Positions 1 to 8,005 of a stretch of DNA of 35,465 bases are shown here, piece after piece (position 1 is the first letter of the stretch; each line of letters begins with the position of its first letter). Origin of the DNA: Hyphomicrobiales bacterium (GTDB lineage Bacteria > Pseudomonadota > Alphaproteobacteria > Rhizobiales > Rhodomicrobiaceae); assembly GCA_003153975.1 (NCBI GenBank), contig PMBZ01000020.1:22490-57954 (forward strand), written 5' to 3'. The notes under the pieces were generated by a model. The model made no database searches and was not told the origin of the DNA. It worked only from the letters and a program-made list of their open reading frames with translations. The position numbers and the translations under genes were made by a program.

Positions 1-517
1 ACGCATAGCCAAATTTCATAACAGTATCCTACATCCGCACTCGCAAGACCTTGCGCCGCAATATCCCGGCACGCGCTTCTTGTCGCTAGCGCTTCTTTGT
101 TCCTTTATCGTTCACATGGTAGGCTTGCATGCACCTTGTCTCGCCGCGCCTGCACGGTTTGCTTGCGCATCATGTCAACACCTCCCGGTAAAGGCGTGGA
201 CAAATTCACGTTCCGGTTGTGTTCCTGGTTGGCTGCTGCCATCTTTGGGTCGGCCGCAAAGCGGTTTCGAATTGCAGAGTATAGCAACCGTATGTCTGCG
301 GGATCTTTTAAAAGAGCGTTCGCGTAGTTGTGGTCTTTATGGGATACTGGATGATACCGGAGGCAGATTTGCTGCTTAAATGTCATTGTAGTGTTGAGTT
401 GTATTTGGCATTGGAGATGGAGAACCTATCGCTGACGGATGGCTACCCGGTCCAGCCTGCTTTATGGCGGCAAAGCGTAAATGCGCGCGATGCCGGCCGC
501 TTGAAAAGCCAATTTAT
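1..517. other. Leading non-coding stretch, no supported gene
   Basis: I see no gene I can defend here. Open frames exist on both strands, but none has a Shine-Dalgarno sequence before its start, a signal peptide or a recognisable family motif, and their composition looks like translated non-coding DNA. The only local structure I noted is a perfect 12-bp palindrome, TCTTTTAAAAGA, at 304-315. A gene truncated by the left edge cannot be excluded. Confidence 0.5.
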
Positions 518-660
518 GAGGAGCGCTAAACTGCCGGTAAGAGACGGTGCCGCCGGCAGCCCGCAAGTTCGCTTCCGGGCTTTAGCCCGGCAATCGGCCG
601 GAGGGCACCGCGGAAGCGGGCGAGGTTACGAAGCCGTTGGCGCCGCGGATAGAAAATCGC
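518..660 (+). ncRNA. Candidate structured RNA element, copy A
   Basis: Starts GAGGAGCGCTAAACT and has a nearly identical inverted copy at the right end of the window (35 kb away). Visible structure: stem CTGCCGG (531-537) with CCGGCAG (553-559) enclosing the conserved loop TAAGAGACGGT; hairpin CCGGGC-TTTA-GCCCGG (575-590); CGCTTCC and GGAAGCG arms around that hairpin; and a TACGAAG motif at 627-633 followed by CCGT, which could pair with ACGG of the first loop. I do not recognise a known RNA family. It ends roughly 130 bases before the TTG start at 793, so it could be a leader of that gene or an independent element. Strand and right boundary are inferred from shared sequence only. Confidence 0.45.
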
Positions 661-792
661 TCCCCTTACCCAAGCGCAGCAATAAAAAGCTGGCTAAGTC
701 ACAAGACTTTTTCCCTGCTCTCTTGCCCCCTCCGCGGAACGAGGCGTTGAGGATTTCCCGCTACGGTCGCAGCCGTTGCGGAGGATTGCGAA

Positions 793-1271
793 TTGAGCGT
801 CGAAGCAAGGTTCCGGCTGGGTCTGACCCTCTTGATAATCGGCTTGGCGATGCCCAGCGGCGTCTTTCTCGTGCCGCTGACGGATTGGCCGGCGGAGGTA
901 AAGGCGGCCGTGGCGGGGATACTGTTTTTCGGCTTCGAGATCATGGCGCTTCCGGCGGCGGCGGTGATGGGCAAGGAGAACTTCGAAAGAATCCTTGCGA
1001 AATTGGGTGGCCTGCTGGGCTGCCTGAAACCTTCCGGCGAGCCTGGGCCGGTGCGCCATGCCATCGGCGTCGCCCTGTTTCTGCTGCCCATCGTCCCAAC
1101 CTACATCATGGCCTACGTGCCCTCATGGCTCCCGGACAGCTCTCCCTGGCGGCTGTGAATTTGGCCGCCGACGCTATGTTCTTGACGAGCCTTTTCGTGC
1201 TGGGCGGAGACTTTTGGGACAAGCTCCGGGCGCTGTTCGTAAGGAGGGCGCGCGCGGCGTTCCCGGAGTAG
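793..1271 (+). pseudogene. Frameshifted small membrane protein (transporter suffix domain-like)
   Basis: The TTG start at 793 has a strong GGAGG eight bases upstream (780-784) and opens a hydrophobic protein with membrane segments near residues 7-27, 37-58 and 88-108. This frame stops at 1156-1158, directly after ..DSSPWRL. A continuation typical of the family lies in another frame from about 1140 to 1271 (AAVNLAADAMFLTSLF.. then GGDFWDKLRALF). I remember the GGDFWDKLRALF ending from small proteins annotated as transporter suffix domain-containing. The simplest reading is one gene of about 158 residues with a one- or two-base indel near 1130-1150, either a real mutation or a sequence error. 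The alternative is a shorter intact 121-residue protein. Function unknown; a membrane location is clear. Confidence 0.6.
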
Positions 1272-1351
1272 ACTTTAACCGATAGTCCGCCAGCACGGAG
1301 CGCAGAAGGAATCCATTCCTGGCGTTGCCATGATGAATTTTGCTTCGGTCC

Positions 1352-2245
1352 TCAATAATTGCCCGATGCGCCGCCGCCTCCAAAATCTCCACCGCCGCCG
1401 CTGGAGCTGCTGCTACTGCCACCGCTGCTGCTTCCGCTTCTCCTGCTGCTGCCGCCAAAGGCGTCCACCAGGGTGAGGCCGAAGGCAGCGAAAAAGTCGC
1501 GTAAGGTGCCTAGAAAACCGCCTGTGCCGCCCTGGCCTTCAGCATGGGTCTTGCGCGAACCGCGTTTTAAGCGGGCCGAACGGAGCGTGCGCCAGTTCAC
1601 ATAGAACCGGTAGAAGAAAAAGAGGATCAGGCCCGACACAACGGCGAGCGCGATAATCTCGCTCCACGTGAGCGGGCGCATCTGGCTGGCGTACGCTTGG
1701 GCGCGCTGCTTCACGGCCTCCGCATCGCCCAGCAGAACGGCCGAGATATCCTGGACGCCGTTCGATATGCCCTCCGCGATGTCGCCTTTGCGGAAGGCTG
1801 GCAGGATCGTGTTCTCGATGATGAGCGTGGACAGGGTATCGGTGAGCTGCGGCTCCAGCCCGCGCCCCACTTCGATGCGGACCTTGTGCTCGCTGGGCAC
1901 GGCGATGAGCAGGACGCCGTTGTTGAGATCCTTTTGGCCAACGCCCCAGGCGCGGCCAAGCTGGTAGCCGTAATCCTCGATGGCGTAACCCTGCAGCGAT
2001 TTGGCGACGAATACGACAAGCTGATCTGAGGATTTATCTTCCAGCGCCTTCAGCTTGGCCGCGATTTCTGCAGCCGATTGGGGAGATAGGACTTGCGCCT
2101 CATCGACGACGCGCCCTGTCATGGGCGGGAAGGCTGGGGTGGCGAGACCCGCGCCTGGCAGCGCAAGCGCTAACGGCAGCGCGATAGACCAGGTGAGGAT
2201 AAGCCCACGCAATAAGGAAACCGGCAAAGCAATTGCTTTCTTCAT
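1352..2245 (-). CDS. TPM domain / YgcG-family membrane protein
   Basis: 297 residues from the ATG at 2245, preceded by GGGGGCGGAAG; an in-frame extension to 2320 has no better start. Order: an N-terminal signal-like hydrophobic segment (about 7-30, ending near GLATPAF), a TPM domain (about 35-180) opening with MTGRVVDEAQVLSP and containing DQLVVFV and GRGLEPQLTD, a membrane segment (about 200-220, IIALAVVSGLILFFFYRF), and a low-complexity Ser/Gly tail ending GGGGASGNY, as in YgcG-type proteins. TPM proteins are periplasmic-facing and have been linked to photosystem repair, acid phosphatase-like activity or envelope upkeep; the bacterial YgcG role is not settled. It lies 139 bases downstream of the response regulator on the same strand, so it may be co-transcribed with or controlled by that two-component system (inference). 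Confidence 0.85.
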   Translation of the reverse strand: MKKAIALPVSLLRGLILTWSIALPLALALPGAGLATPAFPPMTGRVVDEAQVLSPQSAAEIAAKLKALEDKSSDQLVVFVAKSLQGYAIEDYGYQLGRAWGVGQKDLNNGVLLIAVPSEHKVRIEVGRGLEPQLTDTLSTLIIENTILPAFRKGDIAEGISNGVQDISAVLLGDAEAVKQRAQAYASQMRPLTWSEIIALAVVSGLILFFFYRFYVNWRTLRSARLKRGSRKTHAEGQGGTGGFLGTLRDFFAAFGLTLVDAFGGSSRRSGSSSGGSSSSSSGGGGDFGGGGASGNY

Positions 2246-2384
2246 GTTCTTCCGCCCCCATTCATCCATTGTGCCTTTGTCGAGAAAAGCCTGCCCCGGG
2301 TTCATCCGGCTCATGGACAATCGTTGCCCGCGTTTGCGAGGCCGTTACACGCGTGAATTGAGAAGGGGCTCCAGGCCACGGGCA

Positions 2385-3065
2385 TTAGGGCTCGCCTGGG
2401 AAGTCCGTTGTCCCAGCCTCTGGCGCGGCGAGCAATCCCTGCCGCAGCGCCAGCCGCACAAGCTCGATGTCCGTGGCGACGCCCAGCTTGCTCTTGACGA
2501 GATAGCGCGTATTGGCCACGGTCTTGGGGCTGACGTTAAGTGTGGCGGCAATCTCCCCGGCGGACCTCTCCGCCAGCAGCATGCGCAGGATTTCGAACTC
2601 GCGCGGCGTCAGAATATCCACGGCGGAGGGCTGGCCCGCGACATGGCTTTGTGCAAGCTCGCGATCGATATCCGCGCTAAGCGCGATGCGGCCCTTGAAA
2701 ACGTCGAAGACAGCGGCAATCAGCGCCTCTGGCGGGCTGCTCTTGGTAACGAAACCCTTGGCGCCGGCCTTGATCGCTTGCACCGCGTAGGCTGCATTCT
2801 GGTGCATGGTGAAGACGAGGATGCGCGCTTTGGGGTCCCACTGCTTGATGCGCTTGATGGCTTCGATGCCGCCCAGCCCCGGCATGGTCAAATCCATGAT
2901 GACGAGATCGGGCATGAGCTGCTTGTACAGCCGGTAGGCTTCCGCGCCATCGCCCGCCTCGGCGGCAACCTGTAAGCCCGGCTGCTTGCCGAGAAGCGAG
3001 CGGTAGCCCTCGCGGACGATCGCGTGATCGTCCACCAACATGATTTTCTTGGCGCTTGTTGTCAT
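2385..3065 (-). CDS. NarL/UhpA-type response regulator
   Basis: 226 residues. The receiver domain (about 7-125) has the acidic pair in MLVDDH near residues 12-13, the phospho-acceptor Asp58 in LVIMDLTMPG, and a conserved Lys in GFVTKSSPPEAL. A LuxR-type helix-turn-helix (about 150-212) follows, with LTPREFEILRMLL and AGEIAATLNVSPKTVANTR. It therefore works as a phosphorylation-dependent DNA-binding regulator. Its start lies 14 bases after the stop of the sensor kinase on the same strand, so the two are a cognate pair in one transcript. Targets cannot be read from sequence; the TPM gene downstream and the divergent DUF2380-like gene are the nearest candidates. Alternative labels (MoxX, UvrY-like) would need phylogeny. 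Confidence 0.93.
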   Translation of the reverse strand: MTTSAKKIMLVDDHAIVREGYRSLLGKQPGLQVAAEAGDGAEAYRLYKQLMPDLVIMDLTMPGLGGIEAIKRIKQWDPKARILVFTMHQNAAYAVQAIKAGAKGFVTKSSPPEALIAAVFDVFKGRIALSADIDRELAQSHVAGQPSAVDILTPREFEILRMLLAERSAGEIAATLNVSPKTVANTRYLVKSKLGVATDIELVRLALRQGLLAAPEAGTTDFPGEP

Positions 3066-3079
3066 GCCATCCTCCGCGC

Positions 3080-4516
3080 TTAAGCTTCGCTGCTCGCCAG
3101 CGGCGGCGCGGGGATCGTGGCATGCAGAATCAAACCGGCTGGATGCCTGGCTTCGAAACTCAACCGCCCGCCCAAAGCAGCGATGCGCTCGCGCATGCCG
3201 ATAAGGCCCATTCCGGATTTGGTTGCGAGATCGATGCCGCTGGCCTTGCCGTCATCCGTTACCGAAAGCTCGATTTCCGGCGCGACGCCATTCGCTGCGG
3301 CGTTTGTTTCGCGCATACGGAGGCGCAGGCAAACCCGTGCCGCCTCCGCATGTTTGGCGGCATTGGTGATCGCCTCCTGGGCGATCCTATAGAGGCTTGC
3401 TCCGAATGAGGCGGGCAGGGCCTCGAAGCTGCCGCTGGCCTCGAACTCGAAGCGCGTCCGCCCGCTGCCGCGGCTGTTCCAGCCCGCAACCAGGCTTTCA
3501 AGGCTTGCGGCAAGGCCAAGCTCTTCCACGTCTGGCGGGCGCAGCCGCGTCAGCGCACCGCGCAGGGTCTCCATCATATGAGCCGCGGTCTGCGAAATGG
3601 TCCGGCATTCGGGGAGGAGCGAGGGGCATTCCGCCCGCGCGGTCTGCGAGGCGGAAGCCGCAACCGCGCCGATGGCGGCGAGGCATTGGCCGAACTCGTC
3701 GTGAAGCTCGCGGGCCAGATGCAGCCTTTCCTCGTCTTGCACGGCGATCAGCCGCCTCGTCAGCTCGGCGCGCTCGGCGAGGGTGGTTTGCAGCGTTCCG
3801 GCGAGGCTGTTGAAGACATCGCGGATTTCCGACAGCTCGGCCAGGTCGAAGGCGGGCAGGCGGGCCGAGAGGTCGTTCGCGGCAAGGCGCTTGAGACCGG
3901 CCAGAACCGTCCTTGTGGGGCGCAAGGCGCGGGCAAGCGCGGCATAGACCAGGACGCAGAGGGCCGACAAGGTAACCGCCATGAGGGTGAGCAGGCGGCT
4001 GGTCTCGCGCCAGCTTTGTGCAATCAGGTTCGCCGGATCGAGCGTCACGGCGGCGGCGCCCTCGATCCTGTTCTCGAAGACGATGGGGCGCGTGACTTCG
4101 CCGCCGGGATCGAAGATGCTTCGATAGAGGCTGGCGAAAAGGGCCGGAGCGCCGGTCTCGCCGGCTTGCGCGCCGCTGCACAGGCGTTGAAGCGTCTCGC
4201 CGTCCTTGGACCGGAAGGCGATGCAAAGGCCGGGCGTCATGAGCGGCGTCGCGATCCTTTGCAGATCGGGAAACGGATTAACCGGGGACTTCACCCAGCG
4301 GTGCTGGTTTAGCTGCAGTTCCAGATCCTTCCCGGCGATTTCAGCGATTGCCTGCGCTTTCGCCCGCGCCGTTCTGTCGAAGTCGAAGACGGCATAGGCC
4401 GAAGCTGCCAGGAAGCAAAAGGCCGCCAGCGCCACGACGCGAAGCGCCAGCCTGAGCTTGAGATCGATTGTACCCGGTATCCGCATCGTATTTCTTGGTT
4501 GTTGCCGCGTCCGCAA
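3080..4516 (-). CDS. Sensor histidine kinase, MoxY/NarX-like (HisKA_3)
   Basis: 478 residues from a TTG at 4516 preceded by GGAGG with a nine-base gap; an ATG at 4486 is the alternative but has a poorer ribosome site. Order: membrane segment 1 (about 22-43); a periplasmic domain (about 44-170) with CIAFRSKDGETLQRLCSG, resembling the LapD/MoxY N-terminal sensor; membrane segment 2 (about 174-195); a HAMP-like linker (about 196-255); a dimerisation box with phospho-acceptor His272 in LARELHDEFGQ; and an HATPase domain with Asn385 in ITNAAKHA and the GMGLIGMRERI box. It phosphorylates the regulator encoded 14 bases downstream. MoxY-type kinases often accompany methanol/PQQ-alcohol oxidation genes, but none are in view, so the stimulus is unknown. 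Confidence 0.9.
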   Translation of the reverse strand: MRTRQQPRNTMRIPGTIDLKLRLALRVVALAAFCFLAASAYAVFDFDRTARAKAQAIAEIAGKDLELQLNQHRWVKSPVNPFPDLQRIATPLMTPGLCIAFRSKDGETLQRLCSGAQAGETGAPALFASLYRSIFDPGGEVTRPIVFENRIEGAAAVTLDPANLIAQSWRETSRLLTLMAVTLSALCVLVYAALARALRPTRTVLAGLKRLAANDLSARLPAFDLAELSEIRDVFNSLAGTLQTTLAERAELTRRLIAVQDEERLHLARELHDEFGQCLAAIGAVAASASQTARAECPSLLPECRTISQTAAHMMETLRGALTRLRPPDVEELGLAASLESLVAGWNSRGSGRTRFEFEASGSFEALPASFGASLYRIAQEAITNAAKHAEAARVCLRLRMRETNAAANGVAPEIELSVTDDGKASGIDLATKSGMGLIGMRERIAALGGRLSFEARHPAGLILHATIPAPPLASSEA

Positions 4517-4687
4517 ACGGCGCGTCCTCCAACGCCATTAAGCGCCAGAACTGCGCCTGCGGGAAGCCCGGGACCAAAAATCGGGAAATTTGCCCGGCCT
4601 TCTCCGGGTGAGGCGCCCTTCCGGCCTGCGCATACAAAGCGCACACTTCCCCATCTGGCCCATCGCTTCCGAAGGAGATACGCCGCC

Positions 4688-5671
4688 ATGCGCCGTTCCA
4701 CGCTTACGATCGCCGCCGCTGCTTTTTGCCAGGCTGGTTGCCTGGGTGGTGCCTGGGCCGAAGCCGGAAGCGCCGCGCCGCCGCCCGTCACGCTGGCGAT
4801 CGCCGGTTTCGATTACGCCGACACGTCGGGCGAGATGAACGATCAAAGGGCGGCGCACGAAGCGCGCTTGCAGGACTTTGCCAAAGCCTTGCAAGGCAGC
4901 CTCGCGGCAAGCGGGAAATATCGCATTGTTCCCATTAGCTGCGGGCCGGTGCCGTGCGAGGCGCGCACCGATCCTTTCGATCTGCAAAAGGCGGCGCGCG
5001 CGGCGGGCATCAAGCTCGTGGCCGTTGGCGGCGTCCACAAAGTCAGCACGCTCGTGCAAATGGGGAAGTTCCAGATCGTGGACGAGGACGGGGGCCGCAT
5101 CGTTTTCGACCGCCTGCTGACCTTTCGCGGCGACAACGATCTGGCTTGGCGGAGGGCGGAAGAATTCCTTGCACGCGCAATCCTGGAAGCATCGCCAGGG
5201 TACGGCGCGGTAGCCGGCGCGCCGCCGCGGGTTAACGTCGCCATCTTCGATTTCGAGCTTGAAGACTTCAGCGCCGCCGCCTCGCTGATCGCGATGAGCA
5301 GCGGCGACATCGAGCAGCTGAAGCGCGCCACGGACGAGGTGAGGAGCCTCATCGCGCAATCGCCAGGCTACAGCGTGGCCGATATCAGCAGCGCGGACGC
5401 GGCGCCCGTCAAGGCGCACGAGCTGCGCAATTGCGATGGCTGCGACGCCGCCATCGCGCTGAGCCTTGGCGCGGACAGGTCGCTTGTGGGGTTCGTGACG
5501 CGGCTGAGCCAGACCGAATACACGGTGGCTTTCAAGCTCCGCGATGCACGGACCGGCGCTCTCATCGCCATCGAGCAGACGGACTTGCGCATGGGGGCCA
5601 ACCACTCGTGGAACCGGGGTGCGGCCTGGCTGATCGAGAACCGCCTGCTGGAAACCGGAAGCCGGCGGTAA
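4688..5671 (+). CDS. Secreted tandem DUF2380/DUF3280-like protein
   Basis: 327 residues from the ATG at 4688, preceded by AAGGAGA; upstream in-frame codons lack a ribosome site. A signal peptide (about 1-26, cleavage near AWAEA) points to the periplasm. The mature part has two related halves. Half one (about 33-170) begins VTLAIAGFDY, has YRIVPISCGPVPC, and ends DLAWRRAEEFLARAIL. Half two (about 182-325) begins VNVAIFDFEL, has YSVADIS and NCDGCDAA, and ends NHSWNRGAAWLIENRLL. The match to DUF2380/DUF3280-type proteins is from memory. It is divergent from the kinase (171 bases between starts), suggesting shared control. Such proteins are seen near quinoprotein dehydrogenase clusters; their function is not established. 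Confidence 0.75.
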   Translation: MRRSTLTIAAAAFCQAGCLGGAWAEAGSAAPPPVTLAIAGFDYADTSGEMNDQRAAHEARLQDFAKALQGSLAASGKYRIVPISCGPVPCEARTDPFDLQKAARAAGIKLVAVGGVHKVSTLVQMGKFQIVDEDGGRIVFDRLLTFRGDNDLAWRRAEEFLARAILEASPGYGAVAGAPPRVNVAIFDFELEDFSAAASLIAMSSGDIEQLKRATDEVRSLIAQSPGYSVADISSADAAPVKAHELRNCDGCDAAIALSLGADRSLVGFVTRLSQTEYTVAFKLRDARTGALIAIEQTDLRMGANHSWNRGAAWLIENRLLETGSRR

Positions 5672-5683
5672 AAGGCTCAGGCA

Positions 5684-7237
5684 TCACCGTCGCGACATGG
5701 CACGGCGAAGCATCGACGGCCGTACCGCGCCGGTCAGCACCGTCGCTGCCGCGTAGGCGAGAACGCCGGCCGTCACCAGCGCGCCGAGCGCCGCCGCGTG
5801 TATCAGGTTGCTCCTGCCGTCCGCGAAGAATGGGGCAAGGCGCAGATTGGCCGCGTAGAGTGCCGCGCCCATCAAGGCGCTCGACAGCACCAGCAGCGGA
5901 AGGCGCCGCGCCAGTGCGGCGTCGAAGCGGAAGTGTCCGCGCCGCATGAGCGTGAACGAAAGCTGAAGCGCGTTGGTCCAGCCGGAAAGCGAGGTGGCAA
6001 TCGCGATACCGGCGTGGCCGAATACCGGAAAGAGGATGAGCGAGCCCGCGATATTCACGGCCACCGACACGGCCGCGAACCACATGGGCGTGGACGTATC
6101 CTCGCGCGCGAAATAGCCCGGCAGGAACACCTTGTTCATGACATAGGCCGGCAGCCCGCAGGCGTAAGCCGCAAGCGCGATGGAGACCTGGGCTGTATCG
6201 GCGGCGGAGAACGTGCCGTGCTGGTACAGCACTTGGATGATCGGCGTTGGAATGATGACCAGGGCGACGGCAGCCGGCAGCGTAAGGAGGAGCGCGAATT
6301 CGAGGCTGCGGTTCTGGCTTGCCATGGCGCCCGCCTCGTCGTGTTCCGCGAGATGCCGCGTCAGCGTTGGCAGCAGCACGACGCCGATGGCGATGCCGAC
6401 CATGCCCAGCGGAAGCTGGTTGATCCGGTCCGCAAAGTACAGGAACGAGAGCGCTCCAGCCTGGAGCGAGGCGATGGTCGTGCCGATAAAGAGGTTCACC
6501 TGGTTGATGCCGCCGGTGATGATGCCGGGTACTGCGAGGGCGAGAAGCCGGCGCGTGCTGGGCGTCAGGCGCGGCCGGCGGAAGCCCAAATCCATGCCCG
6601 CCTTGCGCGCGGCGTAGGCCACGTAGACAAGCTGGGCAAAGCCCGCGACGGTCACGCCCCAGGCCTGGATGATTCCGGCCTCGGGCTGAGCGTAGAAGCC
6701 GCAGGCCGCGGCGAACAGCGTCACCGCGATCAGAACGAGATTGAGGAGGATGGGGGTAGCGGCCGGCGCGCTGAATCTGCCGAGCGCGTTCAAAATGCCC
6801 GCCGAGAGCGCCACGAACGCCATGCAGCCGAGATAGGGGAAGGTGATGCGCGTGAGGAGAACGGCAAGCTCGAATTTCTCGCCCTCGAAGCCCATGGCCA
6901 GGCCCCTGACGAGATAGGGCATGTAAATTTCGGCCAGGATCGTGGTTATGAGCACGCCCGCGAACAGGACCGCCAGCGCCTCCTCGGCAAAGCGGCGCGC
7001 GCTTTCCTGCCCCTCGCTGCGGAGCCGCTTGGTGAACATCGGCACGAAGGCCGAGTTGAACGCGCCTTCCGCGAACAGCGAGCGGAACAGGTTCGGGAAG
7101 CGGAAGCAGACGACAAAGGCGTCGGTGACCCAGCCCGCGCCCATGACGTAGGCGAGCAGCACGTCGCGCAGGAAGCCGAACACCCGGCTCAAGGCCGTCA
7201 GCCCCCCAACCGTTATGAATCCGCGATAGAGGCTCAT
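5684..7237 (-). CDS. murJ: Lipid II flippase MurJ
   Basis: 517 residues, the usual MurJ length. It moves lipid-linked peptidoglycan precursor (lipid II) across the inner membrane. The N-terminus matches the family closely: SRVFGFLRDVLLAYVMGAG and then RFPNLFRSLFAEGAFNSAFVP, placing Arg18, Arg24 and Arg52 at the functionally important Arg positions known from E. coli MurJ. About 14 hydrophobic segments run through the rest, including GIAIGVVLLPTLTRHL and LPAYVMNKVFLPGYFAREDTSTP. The gene is convergent with the DUF2380-like gene (12 bases between stops). The ATG start overlaps the TGA of a short upstream minus-strand frame as ATGA, but I do not trust that frame as a gene. Confidence 0.97.
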   Translation of the reverse strand: MSLYRGFITVGGLTALSRVFGFLRDVLLAYVMGAGWVTDAFVVCFRFPNLFRSLFAEGAFNSAFVPMFTKRLRSEGQESARRFAEEALAVLFAGVLITTILAEIYMPYLVRGLAMGFEGEKFELAVLLTRITFPYLGCMAFVALSAGILNALGRFSAPAATPILLNLVLIAVTLFAAACGFYAQPEAGIIQAWGVTVAGFAQLVYVAYAARKAGMDLGFRRPRLTPSTRRLLALAVPGIITGGINQVNLFIGTTIASLQAGALSFLYFADRINQLPLGMVGIAIGVVLLPTLTRHLAEHDEAGAMASQNRSLEFALLLTLPAAVALVIIPTPIIQVLYQHGTFSAADTAQVSIALAAYACGLPAYVMNKVFLPGYFAREDTSTPMWFAAVSVAVNIAGSLILFPVFGHAGIAIATSLSGWTNALQLSFTLMRRGHFRFDAALARRLPLLVLSSALMGAALYAANLRLAPFFADGRSNLIHAAALGALVTAGVLAYAAATVLTGAVRPSMLRRAMSRR

Positions 7238-7405
7238 GCGTCACCGGAAATGGGATTGCGCGAACCTATGAGCAGGGTTCGCAGCCTGTTGCAAGCTTGG
7301 AGTTCCGCCTTGAGGGCGGGCACATAGGCGCAGGCCGAGCTGACGGCTTCCGGCCAGGATAGGTGTGGGCAGTGCCGGAGCGCGTGCCCTAACGATACGG
7401 AATCT
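7238..7405. other. Intergenic stretch upstream of murJ, no gene seen
   Basis: Together with the adjoining repeat this makes about 360 bases without a supported gene. One minus-strand frame reads through it and ends by overlapping the murJ start codon (ATGA), but its product is rich in Cys and His, it would have to start inside the palindromic repeat, and it matches nothing I know. I found no terminator or clear promoter. Confidence 0.5.
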
Positions 7406-7562
7406 CCCCTCACCCTGTCCCTCTCCCACGCAAGCTCGCCTTGGCGAGCTTGCCACTCAAGAGTGTCCATATCCGCAAGCGGATATGGACGGGAGAGGGG
7501 ACGCCCTGACAGCGGGCACGGCCGGACTCCCTCTCCCATGGGGAGAGGGCTGGGGTGAGGGG
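7406..7562. repeat. GGGTGAGGGG-type palindromic repeat E1 with nested triple hairpin
   Basis: Bounded by inverted ends CCCCTCACCC (7406-7415) and GGGTGAGGGG (7553-7562), with inner CCCTCTCCC-type arms. A 60-base insert at 7430-7489 is built of three adjacent perfect hairpins with two-base centres: GCAAGCTCGCC-tt-GGCGAGCTTGC, CACTC-aa-GAGTG, and TCCATATCCGC-aa-GCGGATATGGA. It is related to the elements at 14202-14311 and 20333-20464. No coding capacity; it resembles the dispersed REP/RPE-like repeats common in alphaproteobacterial genomes. Confidence 0.85.
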
Positions 7563-7597
7563 AGGGGAGCATGGAATGGAGCACAGCTTCCAGCAGC

Positions 7598-8005
7598 CTA
7601 ATATCGCCCGCGGCGCCAATCGCCGCGCTCCTCGTCGAAATCGCCCATGCGGTCGAAGCACTGCTGCAGGTCCATGCCGCGGCCCCTGAGTTCGCCCCGG
7701 ACCGCCTCGCGGCTGACATAGCGGCACCACTCGAAATGGGTGTGCCCGCTTACATCCCAGCGCGGGCCGCCATAGCCGCAATTGTAGCGGCGGTTGGCCT
7801 CTGCCTGCACCGCCGAGAGCTGGGCGTAAACCTCGCAAGCCGCCCGCTTGCCGTCGGTGCCTCTCCGGTCGCCGCGCTCAAAACGGTAGTCGCCGGCTCC
7901 GAATTCTTCCCTGACCCCCTGCGCACGGCCGGAAACAGGGGCGGCCGCTATTGCCGCAAGCGCGGCGGTCAGTAGTATTTTTTTCGATTTCGCTGCGATT
8001 TTCAC
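7598..8005 (-). CDS. Small secreted protein of unknown function
   Basis: 135 residues from a GTG at 8005, chosen because GGAG stands seven bases upstream; the ATG at 8020 would add five residues but has no ribosome site. The N-terminus is a clear Sec signal peptide (KIAAKSKKILLTAALAAIAAA, cleavage near SGRAQG). The mature protein is charged and has four Cys (in AACEVY, YNCGY, EWCRY and QQCFD), probably two disulfides, and ends in an Arg-rich DWRRGRY tail. I do not recognise a domain. The next gene upstream on the strand is another small secreted Cys-containing protein. Location inferred as periplasmic or extracellular. Confidence 0.72.
   Translation of the reverse strand: MKIAAKSKKILLTAALAAIAAAPVSGRAQGVREEFGAGDYRFERGDRRGTDGKRAACEVYAQLSAVQAEANRRYNCGYGGPRWDVSGHTHFEWCRYVSREAVRGELRGRGMDLQQCFDRMGDFDEERGDWRRGRY

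Noticed and set aside
518-560. SAH riboswitch for copy A, because of GAGGAGCGCT
   Set aside because: Only the first ten bases fit; the downstream conserved parts of the SAH aptamer are missing and no ahcY-like gene follows.
330-1271. Long plus-strand frame of 313 residues
   Set aside because: Only its last ~45 codons look like protein, and these continue the gene begun at 793 in another frame; the rest crosses the structured element at 518-660.
5562-7244. Alternative 560-residue frame over murJ
   Set aside because: Arg/Pro-rich shadow; the other minus-strand frame carries all MurJ motifs.
7234-7719. Minus-strand frame overlapping the murJ start as ATGA
   Set aside because: It would begin inside or beyond repeat E1, overlaps the small secreted gene, and its Cys/His-rich translation matches nothing known.
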